Source: Anodontia alba (taxonomy: Eukaryota; Mollusca; Bivalvia; Lucinida; Lucinidae). From it: a stretch of DNA of 64,000 bases. Position numbers and translations under genes: made by a program. The stretch lies in NCBI GenBank assembly GCA_964016985.1, contig OZ024827.1:20105275-20169274 (forward strand), read 5' to 3'. The notes beneath the pieces are model-generated. The model saw only the letters and a list, made by a program, of their open reading frames with translations, ran no database searches and was not told where the DNA came from. The first letter of the stretch is position 1; each line of letters starts with the position of its first letter. Below are positions 21,857 to 33,479 of the stretch, piece by piece.

Positions 21857-22055
21857 TGCAAATACACAGGTTGGTTCAGTTCAGTTTCCAGATTTTTAAG
21901 GCTACCAGGCAACTGAGACAGATAGAGGCAGCGCCAGATAAATCTAGATCAGTTTTACTGGACTACTGGGTTGGCTTGAAATGGTGCCTAGTTATAATTC
22001 ATAACTAGGTCACCTGGCCACAGGTTGGTCTAGACTTTTCCAGTTAAAATACAGT

Positions 22056-22259
22056 TTAACCCTTGTCCTGCTGAACCTGGATATACCCTAACTTTGCAAA
22101 CTGTGTAGATCCAGATCAGCTGGCTTCTGAACTGATCTGGATCTGCACTGTTTGCCATCAAGAATGCAAATTTATAACAAAAATCTGGATGAAGTAATCT
22201 GATTGGCTGAAAATCAGAAATGGGCGTCGTCTTAATATATTCAGCAGGACAAGGGTTAA
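22056..22259. mobile_element. TTAA MITE family A, copy 6
   Basis: Full-length copy with consensus termini. The central hairpin loop is shortened (CAGCTGGCTTCTGAACTGAT). Confidence 0.86.
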
Positions 22260-22461
22260 TGTTCAGACACCTCAACTCAGCTTCTTACCATACATATCCA
22301 AAAATGTGAACAACCAATTAGACTTCAAGTAATGTGTCTAAAAGTACTGAGGGAATGGCAAACAGTGCAGACCCTGATCAAACTGCTGTAGATCTACACT
22401 GTTTGTAAGGTCTGTCTGTCCCAACACTTAGGGTTAACAGGACACTTCATAAAATATCTTT

Positions 22462-22686
22462 TAACCCATTTGTGCAGAACGAACTCTTCTACCTTAGTTC
22501 TTCAGCCAGGTCCTTTTCCAGTTGAAGGGGTGTCTTGTTGGTTTTGATTATTACTATGCTTCAAACAGGTCCTGTTTTTAATGCAAAAAGTGTAGACCTG
22601 ATCAGATGCCACATTCTGTGGTGCCTGATCTGGGTCTACACTGTTTGCCAGTCCCTTTTAGTGGAAGCTAAGCATAAATGGGTTAA
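22462..22686. mobile_element. MITE F copy
   Basis: TTAACCCATTTGTGCAGAAC to GCATAAATGGGTTAA. The core GCAAAAAGTGTAGACCTGAT has complement GGGTCTACACTGTTTGCC. A partial relative lies at 5552-5700. Confidence 0.73.
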
Positions 22687-22929
22687 TGAAGCCCATTATA
22701 TAGTGTTGAAAGAGTAAGAATTGTAAACTAGGTCTCCGTTCTTTCCACATCCAGTGGATGCATAGTTATGCTGATTTTGGTCTATTGTGATAAAAGATTT
22801 TGATCTGAAAACTTAATGAGATATATTTTTATTTAGATAAAAACCTGCTTTGATTTGTTTATGATAATTAATTCGGAGTCTGAATTCACCTTAAGTATTA
22901 CCCAGGCAAATTACGGGTGATTCTAATTG

Positions 22930-23350
22930 ATCATTTGGCCAGAAAGTAGAATCTTACATTTCAAGCAAATTGTCTCCTGAGGAAGCCGGCCTCGGTGGCT
23001 CAGTTGGATGGGCCATCCGACTGGAGACCAGGAGGTCGCGGGTTCAACCCCCGCCGAGGTCGGCAACATTCTTTCGTGGAGATTAATCATGAAATATTTT
23101 CTAGGGTCATTCTCTCCTTTCCGCTGATTCAAGAAGGGCAGTTGTCAGTTTCTGGCGAAAATGTGCACAATACTGGTTAACTGCTTAGTGGACTAAGCCT
23201 GCCCAGTAAACGTGTGGTTAGGTAAACTGACCGAGCTCAACATGACCCCATTGGGTTGACTGGGCCATAAAACCTCAACACAAACAGTTGTCTCCTGAGG
23301 AGACAATTTGCATGAAATGCCAAATCCTATTATCTTGGAAAAATGAGACT
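22930..23350. mobile_element. M2 hairpin interrupted by a SINE
   Basis: The left arm (CATTTCAAGCAAATTGTCTC, to 22983) and the right arm (from 23288, GAGACAATTTGCATGAAATG) belong to one hairpin. The SINE at 22984-23287 sits at the loop with a 14-bp duplication. Confidence 0.8.
22984..23287 (+). mobile_element. tRNA-derived SINE family S, complete copy
   Basis: This 304-bp element has a tRNA-like head with box A TGGCTCAGTTGG and box B GGTTCAACCCC. The body includes ATTAATCATGAAATATTTTC and CTGATTCAAGAAGGGCAGTT. The 3' end is AACCTCAACACAAACAG. The target duplication TTGTCTCCTGAGGA lies at 22970-22983 and 23288-23301. Non-coding and LINE-mobilised by inference. Confidence 0.88.
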
Positions 23351-23868
23351 TTATCATCTGTTGTCCTTGCCTGGAGTACTAAACCTTGACTTTTTTTTTT
23401 CAGCTATGAACACATGGTGTGGTGTTTTTGTGATATTTTACTGACTAGCAATGTGTATTAATAATACAGCAAAAATTGCAGACAGACTATACAGATTTTT
23501 TCCTTTGCCTTTCTATTTTCAAAGATTTTGTCCATTTCGAGCCTTTTGAGCAACTACACTATCATCATTAAATAAATATGCCTTTGCACACAGTAGAGGC
23601 CCAAACAAGTGCTTAATCTATAAGTTTCAGTATTTCTACCTAATCATGGCTCCAGATAAGACTGGTTATAAGTTAAGATGATTGTTTTGGTATCTCTGCA
23701 CCAAAACATATACATATAATGGGGTAGTATTACAATCATCTAATGAGTAACCAAGGCATACATTATGATGAGAAAAGAAAATAAAATGTCCCATGATTAC
23801 TTTGTGCATTTTGGAGATGTATTATACATTAACTTGGCATAATCTAAAATGCCAGTTGCCTAGACCTG

Positions 23869-24065
23869 GCCCCGAGGTTATAAAACTTTTTTCATGCGCA
23901 ACTTAGCTGAGCATGAAATTTTCTCGTCTAATAAATATGGCATTTTCATATTAATTAGCAGAGAAATTTTCATGCTCAGCTATGATTAGCAAGAAAGAAA
24001 TTGCAACTGGACAAATTTCATGCTCAGCTGAGTTGAGCATGAAAAAAGGTTTATAACCTCGGGGC
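23869..24065. mobile_element. 197-bp MITE with 3-bp CTG target duplication
   Basis: Ends GCCCCGAGGTTATAAAAC and TTTATAACCTCGGGGC, flanked by CTG at 23866-23868 and 24066-24068. Same family as 15416-15617. Confidence 0.82.
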
Positions 24066-24334
24066 CTGGACTTAGCGTACATGGGCTGGTCTGGTCCTTG
24101 CTTTTAGCACACAACATAATGCCCGTTTTTACACCTTCAAGGGAAATAACTCTGACAAAGAAACATATTTCCTTTCTCTTGGGTGGCTTCTCTTAAAGGA
24201 AAGAATTAGTTCCCAAAAATGTTATGTGGATACTTCTTTTAAGAGTAACCCTCATTTCTGAAAATAATTTAATCACTAGCTCCCATTTCTGAAATGATTT
24301 AAACACAAGGGAATAATTTGTCTACATGAACCTT

Positions 24335-24531
24335 AGCTTCAGATAAGAGGGGGTATGACGGAAAATATTTTTCCTATTTCTTCAAGAAAACATGTCCTGG
24401 GTACTCATTAGAAGTGCCTCAGTGAGGAGCTTTTAATGAGTATCCACAACATGTTTTCATGCAGAAATAAGAAAAATATCAACAATTTTTGGCTGAAAAT
24501 AAGCACATTATCTGGAGCTGTGCAGAAGTTG
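24335..24531. mobile_element. HP2 MITE
   Basis: TAGCTTCAGATAAGAGGGGG to GCACATTATCTGGAGCTG. It retains GCTTTTAATGAGTATCCAC, the uninterrupted form of the site that is occupied in the 17247-17600 copy. Confidence 0.8.
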
Positions 24532-24900
24532 CCTCCTTTTGAAAAATATTGGCAAAATATCAAGGTACATGTATATCTATTTACTTTTATAAAGTAGTGC
24601 AAGTGTCAACTAAGGTTTCAAATTCAGCACACCAGAAAGAATGCTTGTTTTTTGTGTGTATGAAAGTTCCTGAAAATACATGGTGAGATACAGTAGAAGT
24701 AGGATTATTCTTTTTTTTTTTTTTTTTTTGTAAAATCTTATTTAAACAGCAAGAGGAGGATTATTCATTCCTTTTAGATGTGAAATCTTATGTAATCTTG
24801 ATAATATGCTTGATGTATTAATCCTGACCATACACAACCTGAAGGAATTAGTTCATCTTAGTCGCTTATTTTCCATATTTTTAAGCATAATCCATTTTTA

Positions 24901-25097
24901 CATAGCTCAAGATAAAGTATTTTTATCACAACCAAAATGTATCAATTTTTTTTTTTCTTGTTTCTGAATAAAACATCTGTTGTAGGTATTCACTAGAAGC
25001 GCCTCACTGAGGTGTTTTTAATATGTACCTACAACATATGTTTTTGCGTAGAAATAAGAAAACTATTCATATGGATACTCCTCTGATTGGGAGCTAT
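24901..25097. mobile_element. HP2 MITE
   Basis: CATAGCTCAAGATAAAGTAT to CTCTGATTGGGAGCTAT. The hairpin is TTGTAGGTATTCACTAGAAG with a diverged complement. Confidence 0.72.
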
Positions 25098-25106
25098 TAA
25101 TGTATT

Positions 25107-25334
25107 CATTATGAAAACATGCCTGTTCAAATATATTAATAATTTTCATTTCTTCTCAAAATATAGATTGTGGGTACTCATTAGAACCACCTCAGTGAGG
25201 TGGTTCTAATAAGTACCCACAATCTGTCTTTTAGCAAAATGAGAAAAATAATGTTTACCCCTGTAAACCCAAGTTTTACTATATAAAAGTGGGGTTAAAG
25301 GGGGTCAAAATTATATAGGCGTGTTTTCCTGATG
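25107..25334. mobile_element. HP1 MITE, copy 6
   Basis: CATTATGAAAACATGCC to GGCGTGTTTTCCTGATG, with a deletion in the left shoulder. It lies 10 bp after an HP2 copy. Confidence 0.8.
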
Positions 25335-25567
25335 ACCTGAGCAATGCAATTGTCCTTATGTCACCTAAGGTGAAAATGCATTTCAAACACATGCAAAATC
25401 CACAGATCAGATTATCCTGTGTGACCACAAATCTCATCAGGACTTGCTGATTCTCTTGTAACTATCTTACAAACAGGAGACCTAACTTATTTATCCTAAA
25501 TATTTGGACAAGAGATCTAGAAAAAAAAAAGAAAACAATTAGATCTGCTGCTGCTGAGACTAGCTCT

Positions 25568-25714
25568 TTAACCCTTCTCTTGCTGAACATGACATACCCT
25601 GTCTTAGCAAACAGTGTAGATCCAGATCAGTTGGCTTCTGAAGAAGCCAATTGATCTGGATCTTCATTGTTTGCAAAGGCAGAGTAAATCTGGGTTCAGC
25701 AGGACCAGGGTTAA
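25568..25714. mobile_element. TTAA MITE family A, copy 7 (internally deleted)
   Basis: TTAACCCTTCTCTTGCTGAA and CAGCAGGACCAGGGTTAA bracket only 147 bp. The AATCAGATTACTTGAT side is missing. Confidence 0.82.
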
Positions 25715-26287
25715 AATTTGAACAAATGCAGCTGACTACTGTATTAAGCTTAAGTATTTGGACACCTCAACTCCTTTCCATACTTGTTCTAAAATTTGAA
25801 CAAGAACAATTTACTACCCATGTTGTGTCTAAAATTGCTGGATGAGTGGATAACAGTGTAGACTCTTATGAGAATCCTCATTCTGCAGGATCTCATCTGG
25901 GCTTACACTGTTTGCTCAAGCCTGTCTGTCCGAATACATACGGTAAATATGGTACTACTCCTTTAGGGTTGCACTGTTTGCCCAGGTAATGTCTGTCCAG
26001 ATATTTAAGGTGAATTCAGTATGTAACCCTTAAAACACCAAAATTGCAATATATGGCATTCTAATTTTTTTTGTTATTATTTTGCCGAGAAAATAAGACT
26101 TGGCATTGTGAGTATTATCTTCTAGGCAGACAATTCACTTGATGTTAAGCCTTATTTTCTATCTTCTGCAGTGGTGATTAGCACTTAAAGGGTTAACCTC
26201 TTCCTGTTTGAATCTCAGGTTTTGATGTATGCAATACATTATTCTATTCCACAATAAAACTAGTGCAATGCAGTTGAAGCACCTTAG

Positions 26288-26481
26288 TTAACCTTTCTCT
26301 TGCTGAACACATGCCCTGTCTTAGCAAACAGTGTAGATCCAACTGATCTGGATCTGTAGGATCTGCACTGTTTGTCATTAAATATGTGAAATTCTATCAA
26401 AAACCCAGATCAAGTAATCTGATTGGCAGGAAATTAGAAGTGGGCATGGCATCTTAATTTATTCAGCAAGGCAAGGGTTAA
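26288..26481. mobile_element. TTAA MITE family A, copy 8
   Basis: Termini TTAACCTTTCTCTTGCTGAA and CAGCAAGGCAAGGGTTAA. The hairpin is collapsed to about half length. Confidence 0.8.
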
Positions 26482-26821
26482 GTCACATTTTGAAAATGAT
26501 ATGTGTGTACTATAATAACAGATTTGGTCATATGTATGGGGTAATATGTTTCTTCATGAGAGAAGTGTTAGGATACAAACATAAAAACATAGGCAAAAAT
26601 AGGCAAATTTGCAAATGAATTCCTCCACGAAATTGTAAGCACTAACAGTAGACTATATTTGGGCTATGCCATGTGAAAAAGCATCTTAGGGCATATGCAG
26701 ACTGCAAAGGCACAGGTCAGCCTGCACATCCCTGCAGTCTGATCAGGACCTTCTCTGTCCTCTTACGGAATTACTGTGTACTGTAAAATATAACGAAATA
26801 TAGCAAAGTTCCTGATCAGAC

Positions 26822-27044
26822 TACACTACAACCTCTTTATAACACAGTTCGTTATAACACGTTTTTTTTATATAGCACGGTTCAAAGACGGATCCGAAAA
26901 ATGTATAGATTATACTGAAAAATGAATAAATGGTCATTTTTCAATATAATCTATACATTTTTGTTTGGATATAACACGGTTGTTTAACTAACAGGGTTTA
27001 TGCTATGGACCCCAACAATAGTGTTATAAAGAGGTTGTGGTGTA
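26822..27044. mobile_element. pogo/Tigger-like MITE P1, copy 2
   Basis: TACACTACAACCTCTTTATA to TTATAAAGAGGTTGTGGTGTA. The AATGTATAGATTATACTGAA arm and its complement are clear. Confidence 0.78.
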
Positions 27045-27167
27045 TATATCTCCGCTGGTTGGTCTGGAGGTTTACTGTTTGCATTTAACCCCGAAGACAC
27101 CTTTTCACATCTCATGGCTCATTTGTAAAATAAAAACCTTTGGAATACCACAGCCAGCTCAAGATAT

Positions 27168-27413
27168 AATATGAGCCAGCGCAAGACAAAACCTACAATA
27201 AGACTTGTGCCACCACTGTAGACTCGGATCAGCTTGTGCATCCGTGCAAGTCTGATCAGAGTATTCTCTGATCCCATATGCCTTCTAGAGCCTCCAGGCT
27301 ATCCAAAGAGAGTTAAAGGATTGCTTGCCATACTGGGTGGATGTACAGGCTGATCAGAGTCTTTACTGATTACACAGGTTTTATTGTAGGTTTTGTCCTG
27401 CATTGGCTCATAT
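27168..27413. mobile_element. MITE R (ATATGAGCCAGCGCAAGACA ends), copy 1
   Basis: TATAATATGAGCCAGCGCAA to CTGCATTGGCTCATATA. The inner ACAAAACCTACAATAA is complementary to TTATTGTAGGTTTTGT. Internal GATCAGCTTGTGCATCCG-type motifs are shared with other copies. Confidence 0.75.
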
Positions 27414-27477
27414 AAAAATGTTTCTGTGCCCACTATTTGGAAAGGACAATTATAACCATGACAAAGGCTGTATACCG

Positions 27478-27683
27478 TAATAACCCAAAATATTGGGACA
27501 GACAGGCCTGAGCAAACTGTGAAGACCCAGATCAGATGCCGCATTCTGCAGCATCTGATCAGGGTCTACACTGTTTGCCACTCATTCAGCACTATATTAG
27601 ACTCCTCAACATGTAGTAAACTAGACTTTTTCAAATTTTAGGACAAGTATGGTAAGGAGTTAAGGTGTCCCAGTACTTAGGGT
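27478..27683. mobile_element. MITE B (TACCCTAAGTATTGGGACA ends)
   Basis: The left end is GTAATAACCCAAAATATTGG and the right end CCCAGTACTTAGGGTAAAT. The hairpin core is GCAAACTGTGAAGACCCAGA, with complement GGGTCTACACTGTTTGCC, carrying GCATTCTGCAGCATCTGATC. Confidence 0.78.
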
Positions 27684-27946
27684 AAATATGGTATGTACAG
27701 TAATAACTCTAAATATTCAGACACCTTACCACATTTGTCCTGTTGATGTCAAAAATCTGCTGGATTGACTGACAGTGTCAACCCTAATCAGACACCACAT
27801 TCTGCAGCGTCTGATCTTGGTCTGCAGTGTTTGCTCAGGCCCATCTGTCCCAACACTTAGGGTTATTACTGTATTTTCATCATTTTAAATTTTTATGTTA
27901 GATGTGAAAATATAGTGTATGGAGCCCGATCATACAAACAGGTTCC

Positions 27947-28186
27947 TTAACCCCTGTCCTGCTGAATAAATTAAGATGCCATGCCCACTTCAAATTTTCA
28001 GCCAATCAGATTACTTGATCCAGATTGTTGATACAAATCCACACACTGAATAGCAAACAGTGTAGATTGAGATCAGTTGGCTTCTTCAGAAGCCAACTGA
28101 TATCAATCTACACTATTTGCAAAGTGATCTGGATCTACACAGTTTGCAAAGGCAGGTATATCAGGGTTCAGGAGGACAAGGGTTAA
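27947..28186. mobile_element. TTAA MITE family A, copy 9
   Basis: Full length with an extra duplicated GATCTGGATCTACAC segment. The right end reads CAGGAGGACAAGGGTTAA. Confidence 0.84.
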
Positions 28187-28508
28187 CCTAAGCTGCACCT
28201 TGACAAAACCTAACTTCAGACATAAATGCACTTGCCCAGCCCAGATTGTGCATATGCAGTATGGACTGGGCCTAGTTTCAGTTTTTTTTTTTTTTTTTTT
28301 TTTTTTTCATTAACAAGATACACCAGTTCTTTGTAATAGATTTAGGTATTGTGTGTAAACAGAAATTCAAACTAAGCTGCAGATAAGGTGCTTTGTTCAA
28401 CCAAAAATTATTTATATTTTTCTTATACAAAAACATACTTGGGATCCTAAGCAAAAACCTGTATAAGTAAAAAAGTTGTATTATATCCAAACAAAATTTT
28501 TATCATTT

Positions 28509-28879
28509 ACCGTATTCGACCTTATTACCACACTGTGGGCTTAAGTTTTTCAGAATTACTGGGAAAACTTGTGGTAAAAATATGCATCCACCTATACTAA
28601 GGGTACTCTTTAAAAAGTCAGCAGAGGACTTATATGATGACGCTTATGCAATGTTTTTTGTTTGTTTGTTTTTTTCTTCTTCAGATTTTCTGTATAAAAA
28701 CATGTTGTGGATACTCATTTGCATTGCATCAACAAGTCCATGCAATTCAAATGGGTACCCACAACATGTGCCTTTATAAAGGTGTAGACAAAAAGTACAC
28801 TGGCTGTAATCCAAAGACAACAGAATTGCTTGACTGTGCGCTTATAGGGGTATGTGCGGTAATTAGATTGAATACGGTA
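28509..28879. mobile_element. HP3 MITE, copy 3
   Basis: ACCGTATTCGACCTTATTACC to AATTAGATTGAATACGGT. TA lies on both sides. Confidence 0.82.
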
Positions 28880-29381
28880 TATAGAAAAATGATTTCATAG
28901 CGTTTCAGTAGAGGAGTCCACTCAATGAAAATGTGTTAGGCAATAGGATAAGTCCTGTCCCAGCATGTGCATTTTATGGTCTAAATAAAGACAAGTTTGC
29001 CATGGTGTGGCTGATGTAAACAGTCAGGGTCCAGATCAGCCTGTGCAGTCTTCATCAGATCAGAGTATTCACTGTTTACCTGAAGAATGACTAGCAGATA
29101 GAGAAAACCCTGATCAGACAGGACAGATGCACAGGCTGATCTGAACCATTGCTGTTTGTTTATGTGTTTACCCTTTAAGAACAAATCACAACTGCAGCAG
29201 ATGACAGTTTGATTATTATTGTTATTATTATTTTTCAGAGAAAATAAAAAGGTACTTCATGTAAATCATCTGCCTTGCAGTCAGTTCACATGAACTGCCA
29301 AGTTTTGTTTCTTCATATAAATAATAATAATAAAAAAAAAAGAGAATGTCGTCTGCTACAATTTTGCTTAGCCCTTCATTG

Positions 29382-29510
29382 GTTTAGGCCCCTTTTTGTG
29401 TGACATGGCTTACTTTGTAGAAATAAATCTAGAAATTGTGCACTGAATGTGCACAATTTCTAGATTTATTTCTACAAAGTAAGCCATGTCACACAAAAAG
29501 GGGCCTAAAC
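29382..29510. repeat. perfect 62-bp inverted repeat with 5-nt loop
   Basis: Arms 29382-29443 and 29449-29510 are exact complements around TGAAT. The arm starts GTTTAGGCCCCTTTTTGTGT. It lies at the right edge of an M1-type element. No other copy was seen in the window. Confidence 0.92.
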
Positions 29511-30029
29511 GAAACTTGTTCAGAATTGTTAACTCATGGGTCATATAATCAAGCATAAAGAAGTCATTGATGCACAAGAAATAAAATATATAAACCTTTG
29601 TGTTTATTTCTTCTCTGTTTCATTATTACCTAGTATGCTGGGTAAAAATTTCAGCAGATGACATATTGAAATATTTTTCTTATTTTTCTCAGAGAACAGG
29701 TTTTGACATTTCATGCAAATTGTCTCCCATGAGACAATTTGCTTGACATGTCAAATCCTATTTCCTGGGAAAATAAGAAAATTTCATCAGTTTGCCATCT
29801 GCTTAGCTTCCCCACTGTGTTTAAGCAATGACAGCGATTTATTGAAGAAATGAGTTTTAAGAGTGCATCAATAGAAGTAGTATTTTTTCAAAGGGCAGGT
29901 AGAAGTTCCACCATCCACAAATATTTACTGACTATACTTAGCCTAAATATTCGGATACTGTAATTCCTTAACATACTGATCCAAAAATTTGAATACTTCA
30001 TTTTACTACCTATTGATGTGGCTGGATGA

Positions 30030-30240
30030 AAGTGAACAGGTGATGATGATGGTTTGGTGTTTTACATACCGCTCAACATTATTTAAGTCATATCTAGACC
30101 ATGGAAGGGAAATAATGAAAGGCCTTTGTGCAAGCGCCGTACAGTCGTGAGATGAATCGTGTTTCCAGCAGGATTCGAACCTGGTACCTTGTGATAGGAT
30201 TTGGGAATGGTAGCCACTTGGACACTTCAAGTGGCAGATA
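30030..30240 (-). mobile_element. third tRNA-derived SINE
   Basis: The - strand shows TGTCCAAGTGG (box A) about 35 bp before a perfect box B, GGTTCGAATCC (complement of 30171-30181). The body has GGCGCTTGCACAAAGGCCTT and CCATGGTCTAGATATGACTT. Confidence 0.68.
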
Positions 30241-30446
30241 GTGTCACCCTGACCAGATGCTATGTTTTGGGGCACCTGATCTCCTTGGTCAATGATGGTG
30301 CAATGTCACATGTATCGTTGACAAATTGTGAAGTTATCAGTATGCTATCGACAATGACAGAATTGTCTGCCATAATGTGTGTTACAGCCAACACAAGCTT
30401 TGGCAAATAGAGCAGAACCTTATCAATAACAACATTCTGTAGTTCT

Positions 30447-30724
30447 CATCACGAAAACATGCCTATATAATCTTGACCCCCTGAAACCCTACTTTTATAT
30501 TGTAAAACAGGGGTTGACAGGGGTATACATTATTTTTCTTATTTCTGCTCAAAAACATAGATTGTGGGTACTCATTAGAACCGCCTCACCGAGACGGTTC
30601 TAACGAGTACCCACAATATATGTTTTGAGCAGAAATATGGAAAACATCAGAATTTTTTCATCTGAAAAGTTTCATTTTTTGGTGTAAATTTTCAGTATAT
30701 TTGAATAGGCGTGTTTTCGTAATG
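30447..30724. mobile_element. HP1 MITE, copy 7 (reverse orientation)
   Basis: CATCACGAAAACATGCC to GGCGTGTTTTCGTAATG, with the GGGG-bearing shoulder now at the left. Confidence 0.83.
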
Positions 30725-31213
30725 TCATGGGAACAGTTTCTGCTCCTGAGAAGATTTATTGGATAAATTTTCCACACACACATACTATATATTGGAGGAG
30801 TCCAAATTCACAGGTATGCCAGGCTATGTGATCGAGAAAAATAACTAATCTATTTGCAAACAGTGGAGACCATGATCAGATGCAGCATACTGCAGTGTCT
30901 GATCTGGGCCTGCACTATTTGCCAATTACTCTTTTGGGGTTCTTTAGTCAAAAATGAATTAAAAGTGCATTATACATGGATCAATTTATTCAGGGTCAAC
31001 ATTTTGGACTGAAATCAAGCCAGTGTCTGTAATTCCCACAATGTTTGGACACCATGCCTTAACACCTTCCCTGCTAGTGGCAACGTCTGTCATCTGCTGA
31101 TAACCTTTGCAAACAGTTTGGACCTACATTAGGCCCGACAAAATGTCTGGTCTGATCTGGATAAAAACTGTTTGACACTGACGGTATTCCTGAAAGATTT
31201 TCTTCAAAAAGTT

Positions 31214-31248
<35 letters not shown>

Positions 31249-31339
31249 ACAGATGACAAAAAAGCATGTAAAATTACCCAGCGTGTAAAGAGTCCCAATA
31301 TTTAGGGTAAGTACTTTACTTACCCTAACAATCTGGTAC

Positions 31340-31556
31340 TTGGTTATTGTAATAACCCTAAGTATTGGGACAGATAGGCCTATGCAAACAGTGTAGACCC
31401 TGATCAGACACAGCATTCTACGGTGTCTGATCAGGGTGTACACTGTTTGCCATACATAGAGCAATAATTTTAGACACATCAAGAGGCAGTGGAATGGACC
31501 GTTTCAAATTTTAGGACACATATGGTAAGTTAAGGTCTCCCAATACTTAGGGTAAA
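31340..31556. mobile_element. MITE B copy
   Basis: GTAATAACCCTAAGTATTGG to CCAATACTTAGGGTAAAT. The hairpin is GCAAACAGTGTAGACCCTGA / complement. Confidence 0.8.
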
Positions 31557-31617
31557 TAGGTTAGGAGTCTGATGGCAAAGAGTATAGACCCCAAGAAATC
31601 TGTCCTGGGGCTACAGC

Positions 31618-31722
31618 CCAGCCAGCATTCTACGTAAATCTACATCGGGCCGTCATCGGCCCGTCAGCTACCCTGACGGGCCGACGACGGCCCGATATAG
31701 ATTTACGTAGAATGCTGACTGG
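31618..31722. repeat. GC-rich 50-bp inverted repeat
   Basis: Arms 31618-31667 and 31673-31722 around CTACC differ at three bases. All three would be G-U pairs in a - strand transcript. Contains ATCGGGCCGTC and TTCTACGTAAATCTA. Confidence 0.85.
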
Positions 31723-31805
31723 AAGTTTACTTGTATATATCCATTTACTTGTGCATGTGTCTCTATAGCATTAATATGGTGAGTCAAAAATCATTTTTGG
31801 TTTAC

Positions 31806-32003
31806 TATATTTACCCTAAGTTTTGGGACACCTTATCTCCTTACCATACTTGTCCTAAAATTTGAAATAGTCCATTCTACTACCTCTACTGCTGTATGGC
31901 AAACAGTGTAAACCCTGATCAGATGCCACATTCTGTGGTGTCTGACCTGGGTCTACACTATTTGCAAAGGCCTATCTGTCCCAGTACTTAGGGTTATTAT
32001 GAG
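31806..32003. mobile_element. MITE B copy
   Basis: TTTACCCTAAGTTTTGGGAC to CCCAGTACTTAGGGTTAT, with core GCAAACAGTGTAAACCCTGA. Further degenerate copies lie at 22320-22435, 25725-25950, 27700-27868, 34940-35105, 42003-42200 and 57020-57200. Confidence 0.75.
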
Positions 32004-32324
32004 TACAATATTTGGACATTTATGCACTAGTGAACAGTGAAGACCCAGATCAGTAGCTGGATAAGGCTATCCTTATTTCTTGCGGCACATCTAACAAGTA
32101 CGCACAGTATTTTCCCGTAGAAATAATAAAAAATATCTATGCTATTTGGCTTAAAACAGTGCTATACCTGGAGCTAATCAGATCAAAGTTTGATCAGGGT
32201 CTACATGGTTTGTCATCCAGTCAGTAATTTTAGACATAGATATATTTAGATTTTAGAGAATGGTAAGGAGTTCAGACATCTGAATATTTGGGTTAAATGA
32301 TTTGAGTTGTGGTTTTACAACCCA

Positions 32325-32530
32325 GTCTACCCAGTCATGTCAAGCCAGTCAGTTTACCTAACTGGACAGGCTTGGTCCTCTTATGAGTTAACAAGTACTT
32401 GTGCACATTCTTTTGCCTGAAATTGACAACTGCCTTTTTTGAATCGGCGGAAGGGAGAGAATGACCATAGAAAATATTTCATGATCAATCTCCATGAAAG
32501 AATGCTGCTGGAACCTGCAACCTCCTGATA
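32325..32530 (-). mobile_element. SINE S fragment
   Basis: Complement of the family body: ACAACCCAGTCTACCCAGTC, CCTTTTTTGAATCGGCGGAA and ATATTTCATGATCAATCTCC. The head is degraded (GCAACCTCCTGATAGACTTT). Confidence 0.75.
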
Positions 32531-33270
32531 GACTTTGGGCTAATTACAGTAAGTGTTCATACTTACTGGGACAATATGAAGTCCCAAGTTATCTTACTTT
32601 ACATCTGTAAGGAAGGAAAACACATTACTTCCCTTCCCTCTCACACAATTGGGTAAATAACTTTTGCTCCATTGTTGCTGGTCCATTTGAATCTTCCTAT
32701 GAGGAAAGTCTACATCACAGGCCAATAGTGAAGGTTAGATCAGCCTGCATATCCACACATGACCAAATCAAAAAGAAAAATATGTGGATACTCCTCTTAT
32801 CTGAAGCTGGATTCTCAATCGTGGGCACAAACAGAAAACTGGCTTAGACAACCATTAGAGCAGGCCTACCTGGATCTTTTATTAGGACAAACAAGCTATT
32901 TGCAGCAATGAATGTATTTTCAATCAAAGACTAACAGATAAGCCTCTTCAAATAGCAAACAACCGGATGACGTGACCAGTGTGGACTTTTTAACAGGTTG
33001 CACATCCATACAATCTGATCAGAGACTACACGACTGATAGAATGTATCGACCATAACAATTCTGTGAGCAAACAATGTAGACCCTGATAAGACTGAAGAT
33101 ACAGAGGCTGATTGAAGTCTAAGCTGGTTGCATATGTCAAAGCTTTTCTACTTAAAGGGACTCAGATAATGAGTATCAAAACAAAATGGTTCAGTCAGCA
33201 AAGTGACAAAAGTACACTATTATAATAAACAAAATAATTGGCAGGCAGAACTACAATTCTCTTTATAACG
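32531..33270. other. degenerate repeat remnants, no gene
   Basis: Scattered GATCAGCCTGCATATCC and CATCCATACAATCTGATCAG words are remnants of hairpin MITEs. No coding signal. Confidence 0.45.
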
Positions 33271-33435
33271 TAGCTCCAGACAAGAGCTGGTATCCACATA
33301 ATTTTAATAATATGTAGGTACTCGTCAGAAGTGCCTCATCAATGTGCTTCTAACAAGTACCCACAACAGGTTTTTTTCCCGGAGAATAAAACGAGGAATT
33401 TTCGTATGAAAAACCGTACCTAATCTGAAGCTATG
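33271..33435. mobile_element. HP2 MITE
   Basis: TAGCTCCAGACAAGAGCTGG to CCTAATCTGAAGCTATG. The hairpin is around GTGCCTCATCAATGTGCTTC. Confidence 0.72.
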
Positions 33436-33479
33436 TTGATACGTCTAGTTACCATACTGACCCTAAATATTCAGATCCA

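Noticed and set aside
22984..23065. tRNA gene on the + strand
   Set aside because: The tRNA-like head is followed by the SINE body, bounded by a 14-bp duplication, and repeated elsewhere.
22923..23132. MNQRKGENDPRKYFMINLHE-type protein, also near 1095, 52158 and 54630
   Set aside because: The similar peptides come from SINE S read antisense in each copy; shared repeat, not a gene family.
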